A stretch of DNA of 64,000 bases from Rhodobacteraceae bacterium NBU2976 (GTDB taxonomy: Bacteria; Pseudomonadota; Alphaproteobacteria; Rhodobacterales; Rhodobacteraceae). Position 1 is the stretch's first letter; every line of letters starts with the position of its first letter. Made by a program: the position numbers and the translations under genes. The notes under the pieces were generated by a model. That model ran no database searches, was not told the DNA's origin, and saw only the letters and a list, made by a program, of their open reading frames with translations. The DNA lies in NCBI GenBank assembly GCA_023630215.1, contig JALPRQ010000001.1, positions 868,001 to 932,000 on the forward strand. Direction: 5' to 3'. Positions 18,692 to 27,609 of this stretch are shown one piece after another.

Positions 18692-19366
18692 TTATTTCCG
18701 AAGGATCAAGCGATCACGGCGAATAACCGTTTCATCCAGATGTTCCAAAAAGGTCATGCCCAGCAAAGACGAATGAAGCGCACCGGGCTGCGCCACGGCT
18801 GCCTTCACGCCCGTAATCGTCAGATCGCCGATCTTCAGTGTTTGAATAATGATTGGCGCGACATAGGAGCGTCCGCTGGCGGTTGTCAGGGGTGTCGAAT
18901 ATTCCAGATCCTCTAGCGGAATACCAATGCGCACGGCATCGTCATGGCGCAGCAAGACCAGCGAGGAGCCGGTGTCGATCAGAAGACCCACATCGGTGCC
19001 ATCGACCTGCGCAATTGCCCGGAAATGCCCATCCCATGAGCGTTGGATTTCAGTTTCAACCGGGGAAATCGCAACCGCGGCGGTTTGCACGGGCTGCTGA
19101 AGTGACAGGTTATATTCCTTGTTCAGCAGTTCGACGCCACCGATGCAGAACAAGGCCGCGAAAGCATATAGCAAGCGGTGACGATCTTCGGACATGAAAC
19201 TGAGGAAATTGCGGATATGTCCGGCGAAGGCCGCACCGATAAGTGCCAGCGAGATCAGTGCGATCCACCAAGCCCCTTCGATTCGAAAGAAAACTTCACC
19301 AAAATTCTCTCGCAGGAAGAACGCGCCCGCGAAGTAGAATATCAGTATGAAAGCCCAAACCTGCAT
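18692..19366 (-). CDS. Membrane-anchored retropepsin-like aspartic protease (TIGR02281-like)
   Basis: A 224-residue protein with three N-terminal membrane segments and a periplasmic aspartic protease-like domain. VGLLIDTGSSLVLLRHDDAVRIG contains the single DTG catalytic motif of clan AA retropepsins, which act as dimers; LLGMTFLEHLDE is the conserved C-terminal hydrophobic-glycine loop. ATG 19366 is preferred over TTG 19375 because AAAGGTGG lies about 9 bases upstream. Physiological substrates are unknown. Confidence 0.82.
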   Translation of the reverse strand: MQVWAFILIFYFAGAFFLRENFGEVFFRIEGAWWIALISLALIGAAFAGHIRNFLSFMSEDRHRLLYAFAALFCIGGVELLNKEYNLSLQQPVQTAAVAISPVETEIQRSWDGHFRAIAQVDGTDVGLLIDTGSSLVLLRHDDAVRIGIPLEDLEYSTPLTTASGRSYVAPIIIQTLKIGDLTITGVKAAVAQPGALHSSLLGMTFLEHLDETVIRRDRLILRK

Positions 19367-19462
19367 TTGGTACAACCACCTTTAACTTCACCAACACCGC
19401 ACCCACTGGAAAACTAAGCAACTGTTCAAAATTATCACGTCGCGGTGGTATGACAAGAAAAA

Positions 19463-19708
19463 TCAACTTTGAATATGTCGGTTTCTTGAACGCGTGTTGC
19501 GGAGTCTTCGGGTTGGTTTCAGCGATGAACCACGCAACAACAGGCTTTGACGCAGTTTTGTGCGCTGTTCGGGGCTAAAGTCCGCCCATTGGGCGATTTC
19601 GCTAGTGGTACGAAAACATCCCAGACAAAAGCCCGAGGCGGGATCCATTACGCATAATTTGATGCAGGGCGAATCGGGTTCATCGCGTTTCCAGATTTCG
19701 TCGCTCAT
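19463..19708 (-). CDS. DUF1289 small cysteine-rich protein
   Basis: An 81-residue protein. SPCIKLCVMDPASGFCLGCFRTTSEIAQW has the four cysteines that define DUF1289, probably binding a metal or an Fe-S cluster; the function is unknown. The C-terminus is basic. The ATG at 19708 overlaps the end of ruvX by 4 bases (ATGA), which indicates coupling and fixes the start well inside the longer open frame. Confidence 0.85.
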   Translation of the reverse strand: MSDEIWKRDEPDSPCIKLCVMDPASGFCLGCFRTTSEIAQWADFSPEQRTKLRQSLLLRGSSLKPTRRLRNTRSRNRHIQS

Positions 19709-20172
19709 CTTTCCAGCACCCGCAGCCGGTCCAGAACGCCCTGAAGGATGTAAGCCGCGGCAACATGATCGATCACTTCTGCACGTTTGCGACGCGAGGC
19801 ATCCGCCTCTAACAAGGCGCGTTCGGCGGCGACCGTAGACAGGCGTTCGTCCCAGAAACTGATCGGGATATCGGTCAGGTTCGACAGGTTGCGGGCAAAG
19901 GCGCGTGTGGACTGGCAACGCGGCCCCTCGGACCCGTCCATATTACGCGGCAGACCCAGAATGATGGCGGCAATCTCGCGCCCGTTCACCAATTCCAGTA
20001 TGCGGGCGGCGTCGGCGGTGAATTTTGTGCGTCGAATGGTTTCCAATGGTGTTGCGACCGCGCGCAACCGATCGGACACGGCAACGCCCACGGTTTTTTC
20101 GCCAAGGTCCAGCCCCATGATTGCGGCCTGTCGAGGCAGAGTCAGGTCGGCAATATCTTCGATAACGCTCAA
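19705..20172 (-). CDS. ruvX: Putative pre-16S rRNA nuclease (Holliday junction resolvase-like)
   Basis: YqgF/RuvX family protein implicated in 5' maturation of 16S rRNA. MGLDLGEKTVGVAVSD carries the first catalytic aspartate, LGLPRNMDGSEGPR is the family loop, and FWDERLSTVAAERAL plus KRAEVIDHVAAAYILQ hold the remaining acidic residues. The start is TTG at 20172, overlapping the ccmI stop by 4 bases (TTGA); the longer frame upstream is ccmI sequence read out of frame. Length is 155 residues. Confidence 0.93.
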   Translation of the reverse strand: MSVIEDIADLTLPRQAAIMGLDLGEKTVGVAVSDRLRAVATPLETIRRTKFTADAARILELVNGREIAAIILGLPRNMDGSEGPRCQSTRAFARNLSNLTDIPISFWDERLSTVAAERALLEADASRRKRAEVIDHVAAAYILQGVLDRLRVLER

Positions 20173-21347
20173 TCGGCCACCCCGGCGCTTTTGGCGGCGG
20201 CACGAATAGAGGAAAGGGCGACGTTGTTCCCGGCGAATACCGTCTGAGCTTCGGTCCAGATGGCCGCGGCCTCCTCTGTTTCCCCGAGGACCCCAAGTGC
20301 CCCAATCAGCTGGGCCCATTCTTCGGGGGTGCCGCCTTCGTTGGCCAGACGATCCGAAAGGTTGGCGACCATGCCGCGGATCATTTCCATCCTGTCTTCC
20401 TCGGTCATTTCTGCTGCGGCGTCGATATCATCTTGCGAGGGGCCGCGAATGGTGATCCCGGCTTCAGCCGCAACCGCGTCCAGTTCCTGTTCAATTACAC
20501 CCATCCAAGGTGCGTCATGTCCCTCGGCCAGCAGTCCGGACCAAAGCTGATAGGTCTGATCCGGTCGTCCGCGTTGCCACAGGGCCATGCCAACATAGAA
20601 GCGGGCGCGGGGATTGAATTGATCGATCTGCACGGCGTTGGTCAGGGCGTCTTCGGCCTCGGGCGAGACATACCAGCCCGCCGCGATCACCATGATTTCC
20701 GCTTGTGAGGCGTAATCTTCTGCCGTTGCGCTGTCGCCCAACAGTTCAATGACCCGATCCTGTGCAACCCGCGCTTCAGCATATCGGCCAAGCTGGGCAA
20801 GATTGTCAGCCAGCAACCGATACCCGGTCAAATCATTTGGCCTGTCTTTCAGCACATCTTTTAACTGTTCAATCAATGCCAGATGGTCTGGGTCGGCGGG
20901 CGGCAATTCGCCCTGCGTAGCCGCGACCTGTTGTTCTGCCATTTCCTGCGAGGGGCGGTTGGCCATGCGTTCCGCGAGGGGTAGGTCAGGGAAACCCGGC
21001 GCGCCGATCCGACTATAAAGGTAAAAGCCGCTGATGAAGGCTATTGTCACCATCACCATCAGCCCGATGGTAGCGCCTTTTGGGGCGGTGGACCCGCCTG
21101 CCTCGGCCTCGGCCTTGTCCGCAGCGGCCAGCAGGCGGCGGGAAATTTCGGTGCGGCTGGCATTTGCTTCGGCTTCTGTCAGGACGCCGCGCGCAAGGTC
21201 GCGTTCGACCTCTTTCAATTGGTCTTTGTAAATCTGCACATCATAAGACGAACGGGCAACCCCTTCGCCCCGGCGGCGAAACAGCGGCAGGGCAATCCAG
21301 AGAGCGGCGAGGGTCGCAAGCGCCGCAGCGGTGATCCAGAACGTCAT
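20169..21347 (-). CDS. ccmI: Cytochrome c biogenesis protein CcmI
   Basis: Apocytochrome c chaperone of the System I maturation pathway. The N-terminus has two membrane segments (WITAAALATLAALWIALPLF and a second near residue 95-115) flanking a cytoplasmic loop with RSSYDVQIYKDQLKEVERDLARG, the standard CcmI signature. A periplasmic TPR region follows (DLTGYRLLADNLAQLGRY and FNPRARFYVGMALWQRG). Length 392 residues. ccmA and ccmB occur 41 kb away at the end of the window, so the ccm genes are split. Confidence 0.93.
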   Translation of the reverse strand: MTFWITAAALATLAALWIALPLFRRRGEGVARSSYDVQIYKDQLKEVERDLARGVLTEAEANASRTEISRRLLAAADKAEAEAGGSTAPKGATIGLMVMVTIAFISGFYLYSRIGAPGFPDLPLAERMANRPSQEMAEQQVAATQGELPPADPDHLALIEQLKDVLKDRPNDLTGYRLLADNLAQLGRYAEARVAQDRVIELLGDSATAEDYASQAEIMVIAAGWYVSPEAEDALTNAVQIDQFNPRARFYVGMALWQRGRPDQTYQLWSGLLAEGHDAPWMGVIEQELDAVAAEAGITIRGPSQDDIDAAAEMTEEDRMEMIRGMVANLSDRLANEGGTPEEWAQLIGALGVLGETEEAAAIWTEAQTVFAGNNVALSSIRAAAKSAGVAD

Positions 21348-21438
21348 GCAGATCCTTTATCCAATCCGCCGGGACCATAACGATGCGACATATGCGGCGC
21401 AATGGGACAAAGGCGTCGCGCGTCCCTTGCAAGCTGAA

Positions 21439-21486
21439 CATGTCGTGAATTAGCATCGACATGCCGAAACGGGGCGCTGTCGCCCC
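21439..21486. promoter_or_regulatory. Two inverted repeats upstream of soxB
   Basis: The first dyad is CATGTCG, 11 bases, CGACATG (21439-21463). The second is a hairpin, GGGGCG-CTGT-CGCCCC (21471-21486), ending 24 bases before the soxB ATG. They lie in the 163-base divergent gap with ccmI. One could be an operator for the sarcosine oxidase operon; the second is close enough to affect translation. No T-run follows, so neither is a terminator. Confidence 0.45.
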
Positions 21487-21510
21487 AAACGCCCCGAGTA
21501 TAGGAGAGGT

Positions 21511-22758
21511 ATGAAACGCTATTCCGCCTTTGCCCTGGCCCGCGAGGCCTTTCGAAACCATTCGGGATGGGAACGTGCATGGCGTGCGGCCGTGCCGAAG
21601 GATGAATATGATGTTGTGATTGTCGGAGCCGGCGGGCACGGATTGGCGACCGCTTATTATCTGGCGAAGAACCATGGCATCTCAAACGTGGCGGTGCTGG
21701 AAAAAGGCTGGCTTGGCGGCGGTAATACCGGGCGGAACACGACGATTATCCGCTCAAACTATCTGCAGGATGAATCGGCGGCGATCTATGAAAAAGCGCG
21801 CAGTCTGTACGAAACCCTCTCGCAGGATCTGAATTACAACATCATGTTCAGCCCGCGTGGCGTACTGATGCTGGCGCAGACGGAACATGAACTGCGGGCG
21901 TGGAAGCGCACAGCGCATGCGAACCGGTTGGCGGGGATTGAGTCGGAATTGGTTGATCCGCAGCAGATCAAGAAAATCGTGCCGATCATCAATCTGGACG
22001 GCCCGCGCTATCCGGTGCTGGGTGGGTTGTGGCAACCCCGTGGCGGGACGGCGCGGCATGACGCGGTGGCGTGGGGTTATGCCCGTAAGGCCTCGGCTAT
22101 GGGTGTTGATATTATTCAGCAATGCGAAGTCACAGGGGTGGATCGCGATGCGAACGGTGTGACGGGGGTGCAGACCTCCAAAGGGGCGATCCGCTGCAAG
22201 AAACTCTGCTTCATCGTGGCGGGATCGTCGGGGCTGCTGGCCGAGATGGCCGGGTTCCGGTTGCCGATTGAATCGCTGGCCTTGCAGGCGACCGTGTCGG
22301 AACCGATCAAGCCGATCATCGATTGTGTGGTGATGGCGAACACCGTTCATGGCTACCTGTCCCAGTCTGACAAAGGAGAGCTGGTGATTGGCGGTGGCAC
22401 TGACGGGTTCAACAATTACACCCAGCGCGGCAGTTTCCAGCATATCGAGGAAACGATCCGTGCCCTGATCGAGACCTTTCCGGTGATCTCGCGCCTGAAA
22501 CAGCTGCGGCAATGGGGTGGGATCGTGGATATCACGGGCGACCGTTCTCCGATCATTGGCAAAACGCCTGTGCCGGGGATATTTGTCAATTGCGGTTGGG
22601 GAACGGGTGGGTTCAAGGCCATTCCGGGGTCTGGTTGGGCCACGGCGGAAATGCTGGCGACAGGCGAACCGGGGGTCTTGGCGCAGTCCTTCTCTCTCGA
22701 TCGGTTTGCCGAAGGGCGCATGATCGACGAAAGCGTTGCTGCGGCGGTGGCACATTGA
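21511..22758 (+). CDS. soxB: Sarcosine oxidase beta subunit
   Basis: Catalytic flavoprotein of heterotetrameric sarcosine oxidase, oxidising N-methylglycine to glycine and formaldehyde. DEYDVVIVGAGGHGLATAYYLAKNHG is the FAD-binding dinucleotide fold (about residues 31-56), and WLGGGNTGRNTTIIRSNYL includes the family signature. GWGTGGFKAIPGSGW closes the FAD domain. The 415-residue length matches the beta subunit. AGGAGAGGT is the ribosome-binding site. The operon continues with two small genes before soxD. Confidence 0.97.
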   Translation: MKRYSAFALAREAFRNHSGWERAWRAAVPKDEYDVVIVGAGGHGLATAYYLAKNHGISNVAVLEKGWLGGGNTGRNTTIIRSNYLQDESAAIYEKARSLYETLSQDLNYNIMFSPRGVLMLAQTEHELRAWKRTAHANRLAGIESELVDPQQIKKIVPIINLDGPRYPVLGGLWQPRGGTARHDAVAWGYARKASAMGVDIIQQCEVTGVDRDANGVTGVQTSKGAIRCKKLCFIVAGSSGLLAEMAGFRLPIESLALQATVSEPIKPIIDCVVMANTVHGYLSQSDKGELVIGGGTDGFNNYTQRGSFQHIEETIRALIETFPVISRLKQLRQWGGIVDITGDRSPIIGKTPVPGIFVNCGWGTGGFKAIPGSGWATAEMLATGEPGVLAQSFSLDRFAEGRMIDESVAAAVAH

Positions 22759-23003
22759 TGAAGGCCGTTCTGCAAATGACCGGACTGGGGCTAATGGTGC
22801 TGTCGCTGCCGTTTTTCCTGTTCGCGCTGGCGATCTGGATCGGCGGACTGATCCCGGCGGCCAACCCGCTGCGGCTGTTTCAGGGCACAGCGTTTTGGGC
22901 GGCACTGCAGGAGGCTGGGACATTCCGGCAGGTGCTGGTTGCCCTGATCCCCGGCGCGGTGCTGTGGGGCACAGGATTTGCGCTGATCCGGAGGGGGAAA
23001 TGA
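22758..23003 (+). CDS. Small membrane protein inside the sarcosine oxidase operon (81 aa)
   Basis: The ATG overlaps the soxB stop (TGATG), and the gene ends in the ATG of the next one, so coupling is tight on both sides. The 81-residue product has two hydrophobic segments: GLGLMVLSLPFFLFALAIWIGG near the start and VLVALIPGAVLWGTGFALI at the end. No known domain was recognised. Codon use looks like the neighbours. It may anchor or regulate the oxidase, which is otherwise cytoplasmic; that is inference from position only. Confidence 0.75.
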   Translation: MKAVLQMTGLGLMVLSLPFFLFALAIWIGGLIPAANPLRLFQGTAFWAALQEAGTFRQVLVALIPGAVLWGTGFALIRRGK

Positions 23004-23443
23004 TGCCCGCCTTCATCCGCAAAGACATCCTGATCGCCATGATCGTCCTGTGGGCTGGCCTGTCTGTCGTTGCGCTGACCCTTGGCTGGCGAGAGGTGTT
23101 TCCCGCGATCGGCGCGGTGGCGCTGGCGATTGGCCTATCAATTTTTTTGACGCATCGCCGATCATTTCAGGAACAGCAACGGCTTTGGGATAATCAGGAT
23201 GAAATCCAGCTGCGGATGCTTTGGCGCTATCTGCAAATGCAGAAACGTGGGCGGCAGGATCGTGACCCGTTGACGCTCGATCAGCTGGAAGAACGGATCA
23301 CCGACAGTTTCGAATCCATGGTCGAGGCCAAACGCGACGAGGCGAAGCTGGAGACATATATGTATGAAATGATCTATTCCGTCATTGGCACCCTGCAATG
23401 GGGTCTTGGCGCGATGTTGGTCGATTGGGTTCACGGGGTGTGA
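23000..23443 (+). CDS. Membrane protein with charged cytoplasmic tail inside the sarcosine oxidase operon (147 aa)
   Basis: Two candidate ATGs, 23000 and 23003, overlap the previous stop. Two hydrophobic segments (IAMIVLWAGLSVVALTLGW and VFPAIGAVALAIGLSIFL) are followed by a long charged, probably helical stretch (residues ~50-125) rich in Gln, Arg, Glu and Asp, then a final hydrophobic patch. No family was recognised. It ends one base before the soxD ATG, so it belongs to the sox operon. Confidence 0.72.
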   Translation: MMPAFIRKDILIAMIVLWAGLSVVALTLGWREVFPAIGAVALAIGLSIFLTHRRSFQEQQRLWDNQDEIQLRMLWRYLQMQKRGRQDRDPLTLDQLEERITDSFESMVEAKRDEAKLETYMYEMIYSVIGTLQWGLGAMLVDWVHGV

Positions 23444-23444
23444 A

Positions 23445-23768
23445 ATGCTGAAACTGACCTGTCCCTATTGCGGTGTCACGGGCGAGGAAACCGAATTCCA
23501 CGCGGGCGGCGAAGCGCATCTGAAACGCTTTGGGCCGGGGTCGGGGGACGAGGATTTCACCAACTACCTGTTCAGCCGCAAAAACCCGCGCGGCGTGCAT
23601 TTCGAACGTTGGCGGCATCAATATGGTTGCGGGAAATGGTTCCATGCGGCTCGGGATACAGGAACGCTGGAAGTGTTCGGGACCTATACGGCGCAGACCG
23701 GTGAACCGCCTGCGGACATCGTGGCGAAGATCAAAGCCAAACGTCCGGAGTGGGAGGGTTTCGCATGA
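23445..23768 (+). CDS. soxD: Sarcosine oxidase delta subunit
   Basis: The 107-residue zinc-binding subunit. KLTCPYCGVTG gives Cys6 and Cys9; WRHQYGCGKWFH gives the histidine and third cysteine. DEDFTNYLFSRKNPRGVHFERW is diagnostic of the family. The ATG lies 1 base after the stop of the upstream membrane gene, and the stop overlaps soxA (ATGA). Confidence 0.96.
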   Translation: MLKLTCPYCGVTGEETEFHAGGEAHLKRFGPGSGDEDFTNYLFSRKNPRGVHFERWRHQYGCGKWFHAARDTGTLEVFGTYTAQTGEPPADIVAKIKAKRPEWEGFA

Positions 23769-26700
23769 AACGACTCCCGACCGGTGGGCGGCTGATTGAT
23801 CGCACGACCACGTTCGACATGATCTTCAATTCCCGCCGGATCACCGCGCATCCGGGGGACACAGTTGCCGCTGCCCTGATGGCGAACGGCGAACGCATGG
23901 TTGGCCGCAGCTTCAAATATCACCGCCCGCGCGGGATTGTTGCCAGCGGGGCAGAGGAACCGAACGCCCTGATGAATATGGGCGAAGGCGAATGGTTGGA
24001 GCCGAACCAGCGCTCGACTGTTACGCCTGTGGTCAAGGGGCAAAGCTTCGAAAGCCAGAACCACTGGCCGTCGCTGGAATTCGACGTTGGTGTGATCAAT
24101 GCCAAGCTCTCGCGTTTCTTCCCCGCCGGGTTCTATTACAAAACCTTCATGCGTCCGCGCTGGGCGTGGAAACATCTGTTCGAACCGGTCATCCGCCAGT
24201 CCGCCGGGCTTGGCAAAGCGCCGGATCAGCCGGACCCGGATAGCTATGAACAGTTCTACGCCTATACCGATGTGTTGATCGTCGGGGGCGGGATCGCAGG
24301 CCTGCACGCCGCGCTGGAGGCAGGACGGGCCGGCGCGAAGGTGCTGTTGCTGGAACAGAACCCCAATCTTGGCGGGCGGGCGCTGGTGGATGTGGTTGAT
24401 ATCGATGGCAAACCCTCGCCCGACTGGATCGCCGCGACGATTGCCGCGCTGGAAGATATGCCCAACGTCACCATCCGCACCGCGACCATGGCGGCGGGTG
24501 TGTTTGACCACGGCTATGTCACCGCGCAGGAACAGGTGGCGACCTATACCCAAGGCAGCGACGCGCCCCGCCATCGTCTGTGGCGCATTCGGGCGACGCG
24601 GATCATCACCGCAACGGGGGCAATTGAGCGCCCGTTGACCTTCGCTGGAAACGACATTCCCGGGGTCATGCTGGCCGCTGCCGTGCGGGATTACGCTGAA
24701 CTTTATGCCACTGCGCCGGGCGAGCGCACCATTATCGTCACCAACAATGACGACGCCTACCGCACCGCATTGACGCTGCACTCTGCCGGGATTGCGGTTC
24801 CCGTGGTGTTGGATGCACGGCCCGAGGCCACTGGCACGCTGCCGGAGCAAGCCCGCGCCGCGGGTATTCGTATCGAAACCAACGCCGCAATCGCCAAAGT
24901 GCACGGCAAACGCAAGGTGACCTCCGTCGACATATGTGACCATACGGGTGCGGGTGATGTGCGCGAAACGATCCCGTGCGACTCTGTCGCCATGTCTGGT
25001 GGCTGGTCGCCTGTTGTTCACCTCTGGTCCCATTGCGGCGGCAAACTGAACTGGGACGAGGCGAACGCGATGTTTGCCCCCGACCCCAAGCGCCCGCCGA
25101 CCGGTGACGATGGCGAGGGTTTTGTCATCCCCGCAGGATCAGCCACCGGCGACCTGCATGCCACACAGGCCCTCGCCAACGCGGCAGAGGCCGGTCGCCA
25201 AGCCGCGATCGAGGCGGGGTTCACCCCCTCCGTGGGGGCGGCTCCTCTGGCCACTGCGCCAACCGAATATCCGATGCTGCCCGTCTGGATGATGCCGATA
25301 AACGCGCCCTATAAGCTGAGGTCCAAGGCATTCCTTGATTTCCAGAATGACGTGAAAGCGTCTGACGTGGCACTGGCCGCGCGTGAGGGGTTTACGTCGG
25401 TCGAACACACCAAACGCTATACCACGCTTGGCATGGCCACCGATCAGGGGAAGCTGTCGAATATCAACGGTCTTGCGATCTTGGCCGAGAGCCTGAACAC
25501 CCCGATCCCGCAGGTCGGCACGACCACCTTCCGCCCGCCCTATACGCCGATATCGCTGGCGGCTATTGCAGGTGACGCGCGGGGACCGCTGTTCAAGCCG
25601 ACCCGCAAAACGGCGATGGATGCGTGGCACGATGCGAATGGGGCGGACTGGGAACCCGTCGCCGACTGGCGCCGCCCCTATACCTATGTGCGTGACGGCG
25701 AAACGAAACGCGATGCGGTTCACCGCGAGATTTTGAACACCCGCAATCATGTTGGGATGCTGGATGCCTCGACGCTGGGGAAAATTCTGGTGAAGGGGCC
25801 GGATGCGGGCAAATTCCTTGACCTGATTTATACGAACATGATGTCCTCGCTGGCCGTTGGCAAATGTCGCTATGGATTGATGTGTTCCGAGAACGGGTTC
25901 CTGTTCGATGATGGCGTGGTGGCCCGCCTGTCCGAGGACAGCTTCCTTTGCCACACGACATCCGGCGGGTCGGATCGTGTCCATGCGTGGATGGAGGAAT
26001 GGCTACAAACCGAGTGGTGGGATTTGCAGGTTTATACCGCCAACCTCACCGAACAATACGCGCAGATCGCTGTCGTCGGGCCGGACGCGCGGAATGTGTT
26101 GGAATCCATGGGCGGTATGAATGTCAGCCGCGAGGCATTGCCCTTCATGACCTTTGCCGAGGGCGAACTGGCGGGTATCCCGGCCCGCGCCTATCGCATT
26201 TCGTTCAGCGGCGAGCTGTCCTATGAAATTGCCGTCCCCGCCAGTCGTGGGCAGGAATTCTGGGACGCGGCGCTGGCGGCAGGGGCCGCTCACAGCATTA
26301 TGCCCTATGGGACCGAGGCGCTGCATGTTATGCGCGCCGAGAAAGGCTTTATCATGATTGGCGACGAAACCGACGGGACGGTGACGCCGCTGGATTTGAA
26401 CCTCGGCTGGGCCGTGTCGAAGAAGAAAGAAGATTTCATCGGCAAGCGGGCGTTGGAGCGCGAATTCTTTCACCGCACGGATCGCAAGCAACTGGTCGGG
26501 CTGATGCCGGAAAACCCTGATGATGTGCTGCCTGACGGTGCCCATGCGGTTGAACCCGGTACGAACATCTATGGGCAAAAGAATATGATCGGGCATGTGA
26601 CCTCGACCTACTACTCGCCAACCTTGAAACACGGCATTGCCATGGCGTTGATCAAAGGTGGTGCGCAGAGGCTGGGTGAAACGCTGTCCTTCCCGCTGGA

Positions 26701-26776
26701 AGGGGGCAAGGTGATCAAAGCCAAAATTGTCGATCCAGTGTTCTACGACAAAGAAGGAGCGCGGCAGAATGTCTGA
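23765..26776 (+). CDS. soxA: Sarcosine oxidase alpha subunit
   Basis: The 1003-residue subunit that binds NAD and folate. Domains in order: an N-terminal 2Fe-2S ferredoxin-like fold without cluster cysteines (ITAHPGDTVAAALMANG), an NAD-binding Rossmann domain (DVLIVGGGIAGLHAALEAGRAGAKVLLLEQN, about residues 170-200), and a C-terminal aminomethyltransferase-like half that passes the methyl group to tetrahydrofolate (YGLMCSENGFLFDDGVVARL and IMPYGTEALHVMRAEKGF). ATG 23765 overlaps the soxD stop by 4 bases. Confidence 0.97.
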   Translation: MKRLPTGGRLIDRTTTFDMIFNSRRITAHPGDTVAAALMANGERMVGRSFKYHRPRGIVASGAEEPNALMNMGEGEWLEPNQRSTVTPVVKGQSFESQNHWPSLEFDVGVINAKLSRFFPAGFYYKTFMRPRWAWKHLFEPVIRQSAGLGKAPDQPDPDSYEQFYAYTDVLIVGGGIAGLHAALEAGRAGAKVLLLEQNPNLGGRALVDVVDIDGKPSPDWIAATIAALEDMPNVTIRTATMAAGVFDHGYVTAQEQVATYTQGSDAPRHRLWRIRATRIITATGAIERPLTFAGNDIPGVMLAAAVRDYAELYATAPGERTIIVTNNDDAYRTALTLHSAGIAVPVVLDARPEATGTLPEQARAAGIRIETNAAIAKVHGKRKVTSVDICDHTGAGDVRETIPCDSVAMSGGWSPVVHLWSHCGGKLNWDEANAMFAPDPKRPPTGDDGEGFVIPAGSATGDLHATQALANAAEAGRQAAIEAGFTPSVGAAPLATAPTEYPMLPVWMMPINAPYKLRSKAFLDFQNDVKASDVALAAREGFTSVEHTKRYTTLGMATDQGKLSNINGLAILAESLNTPIPQVGTTTFRPPYTPISLAAIAGDARGPLFKPTRKTAMDAWHDANGADWEPVADWRRPYTYVRDGETKRDAVHREILNTRNHVGMLDASTLGKILVKGPDAGKFLDLIYTNMMSSLAVGKCRYGLMCSENGFLFDDGVVARLSEDSFLCHTTSGGSDRVHAWMEEWLQTEWWDLQVYTANLTEQYAQIAVVGPDARNVLESMGGMNVSREALPFMTFAEGELAGIPARAYRISFSGELSYEIAVPASRGQEFWDAALAAGAAHSIMPYGTEALHVMRAEKGFIMIGDETDGTVTPLDLNLGWAVSKKKEDFIGKRALEREFFHRTDRKQLVGLMPENPDDVLPDGAHAVEPGTNIYGQKNMIGHVTSTYYSPTLKHGIAMALIKGGAQRLGETLSFPLEGGKVIKAKIVDPVFYDKEGARQNV

Positions 26777-27248
26777 CGTCACCCGTATCACCGATCAGGG
26801 AATGATTACGCTCCGCGCCGATTTTACGTCGCTAAAGGGGATCACTGTCCCTGAAACCCGCAAAATTCGTGACGGTATCGCGTGGATGTCCCCGGACGAA
26901 TTGCTGGTGCTGGTGCCGAAATCCGATGTGTCTGCGAAACTGGCCGAATTGGAAAAGGCGCTGAATGGGCATTACCTGCTGGCTGATGTGTCGGACGCCC
27001 GAGCGGTCTTTTCCCTGACTGGCGACTGGGCACGAGAGGTTCTGGCCAAAGGTGCGCCGGTGGACCTGTCCCCTGACGCCTTCAAACCGGGGGACCTGCG
27101 CCGCACGCGTATTGGACAGGTGGCGGCGGCCATTTGGATGGTGGATGACCGGACTTTCCACATTGTCTGCTTCACCTCGGTCGCGGACTATCTGGAGGAA
27201 TGGCTACGCCACGCCAGTCGATCGGCCGCAAAGCTCACCTATTTCTGA
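26769..27248 (+). CDS. soxG: Sarcosine oxidase gamma subunit
   Basis: The 159-residue gamma subunit, at the short end for the family. RADFTSLKGITVPETRKIRDG, WMSPDELLVLVP, VSDARAVFSLTGDWAREVLAKGAPVDLSPDAF and RTRIGQVAAAIWMVDDRTFHIVC are typical GcvT-like gamma-subunit features. The ATG at 26769 lies inside soxA (8-base overlap), preceded by AAGGAG, so the operon is fully coupled. Confidence 0.93.
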   Translation: MSDVTRITDQGMITLRADFTSLKGITVPETRKIRDGIAWMSPDELLVLVPKSDVSAKLAELEKALNGHYLLADVSDARAVFSLTGDWAREVLAKGAPVDLSPDAFKPGDLRRTRIGQVAAAIWMVDDRTFHIVCFTSVADYLEEWLRHASRSAAKLTYF

Positions 27249-27356
27249 CCTATGCGCTAAATGCATACCGGGGTTCTGCCATTGTCTGATGTCAGGTCAT
27301 CAGGGCTGTCCTATATTCATCATATCCAAAGGCAAGTTGATCGAAGGAGATCCGAC

Positions 27357-27527
27357 ATGACCAATGATATGAAATTTCCAACCCGGGCAGAATTGCAAGC
27401 CTATGAACAGGCTGCACGTGAATTGCGTGCCCAGACAATGATTGCGGGAATCAAAGCGATTTTCCGCCTGCCGAAGGCGGCGCTCGAAGGCGTGCGCGCC
27501 TGGGCTGCGCGTCCGTCACACGCGTAA
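27357..27527 (+). CDS. Small conserved basic protein (RSP_7527-like, 56 aa)
   Basis: A 56-residue open frame with a strong ribosome-binding site (GAAGGAGA) and followed by a clear terminator. PTRAELQAYEQAARELRAQTMIAGIKAIFR resembles small Rhodobacteraceae proteins that share a TRAE motif and a short amphipathic helix. The C-terminus is basic and alanine-rich. Function unknown; a 108-base gap from soxG suggests it has its own promoter. Confidence 0.7.
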   Translation: MTNDMKFPTRAELQAYEQAARELRAQTMIAGIKAIFRLPKAALEGVRAWAARPSHA

Positions 27528-27553
27528 TAAACCTGCTCCTACACTGGTGAATG

Positions 27554-27581
27554 GGGTCGTCGTCACGACGGCCCTTTTTTT
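27554..27581 (+). terminator. Rho-independent terminator
   Basis: Stem GGGTCGTCG pairs with CGACGGCCC (one G-T wobble) across a TCA loop, followed by a run of seven T. It ends the transcript of the 56-residue gene, and probably the sox operon if read-through reaches it. Confidence 0.88.
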
Positions 27582-27609
27582 CGTTCGCATTACCGGATAG
27601 AGGGTGCGC

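Noticed and set aside
21754-23040. Long open frame (428 codons) on the minus strand opposite soxB
   Set aside because: Antisense to the firmly identified soxB and small genes, with Arg/Pro-rich shadow composition.
23684-25033. Long open frame (449 codons) on the minus strand opposite soxA
   Set aside because: Antisense to the soxA coding region, which has clear domain structure; no independent support.
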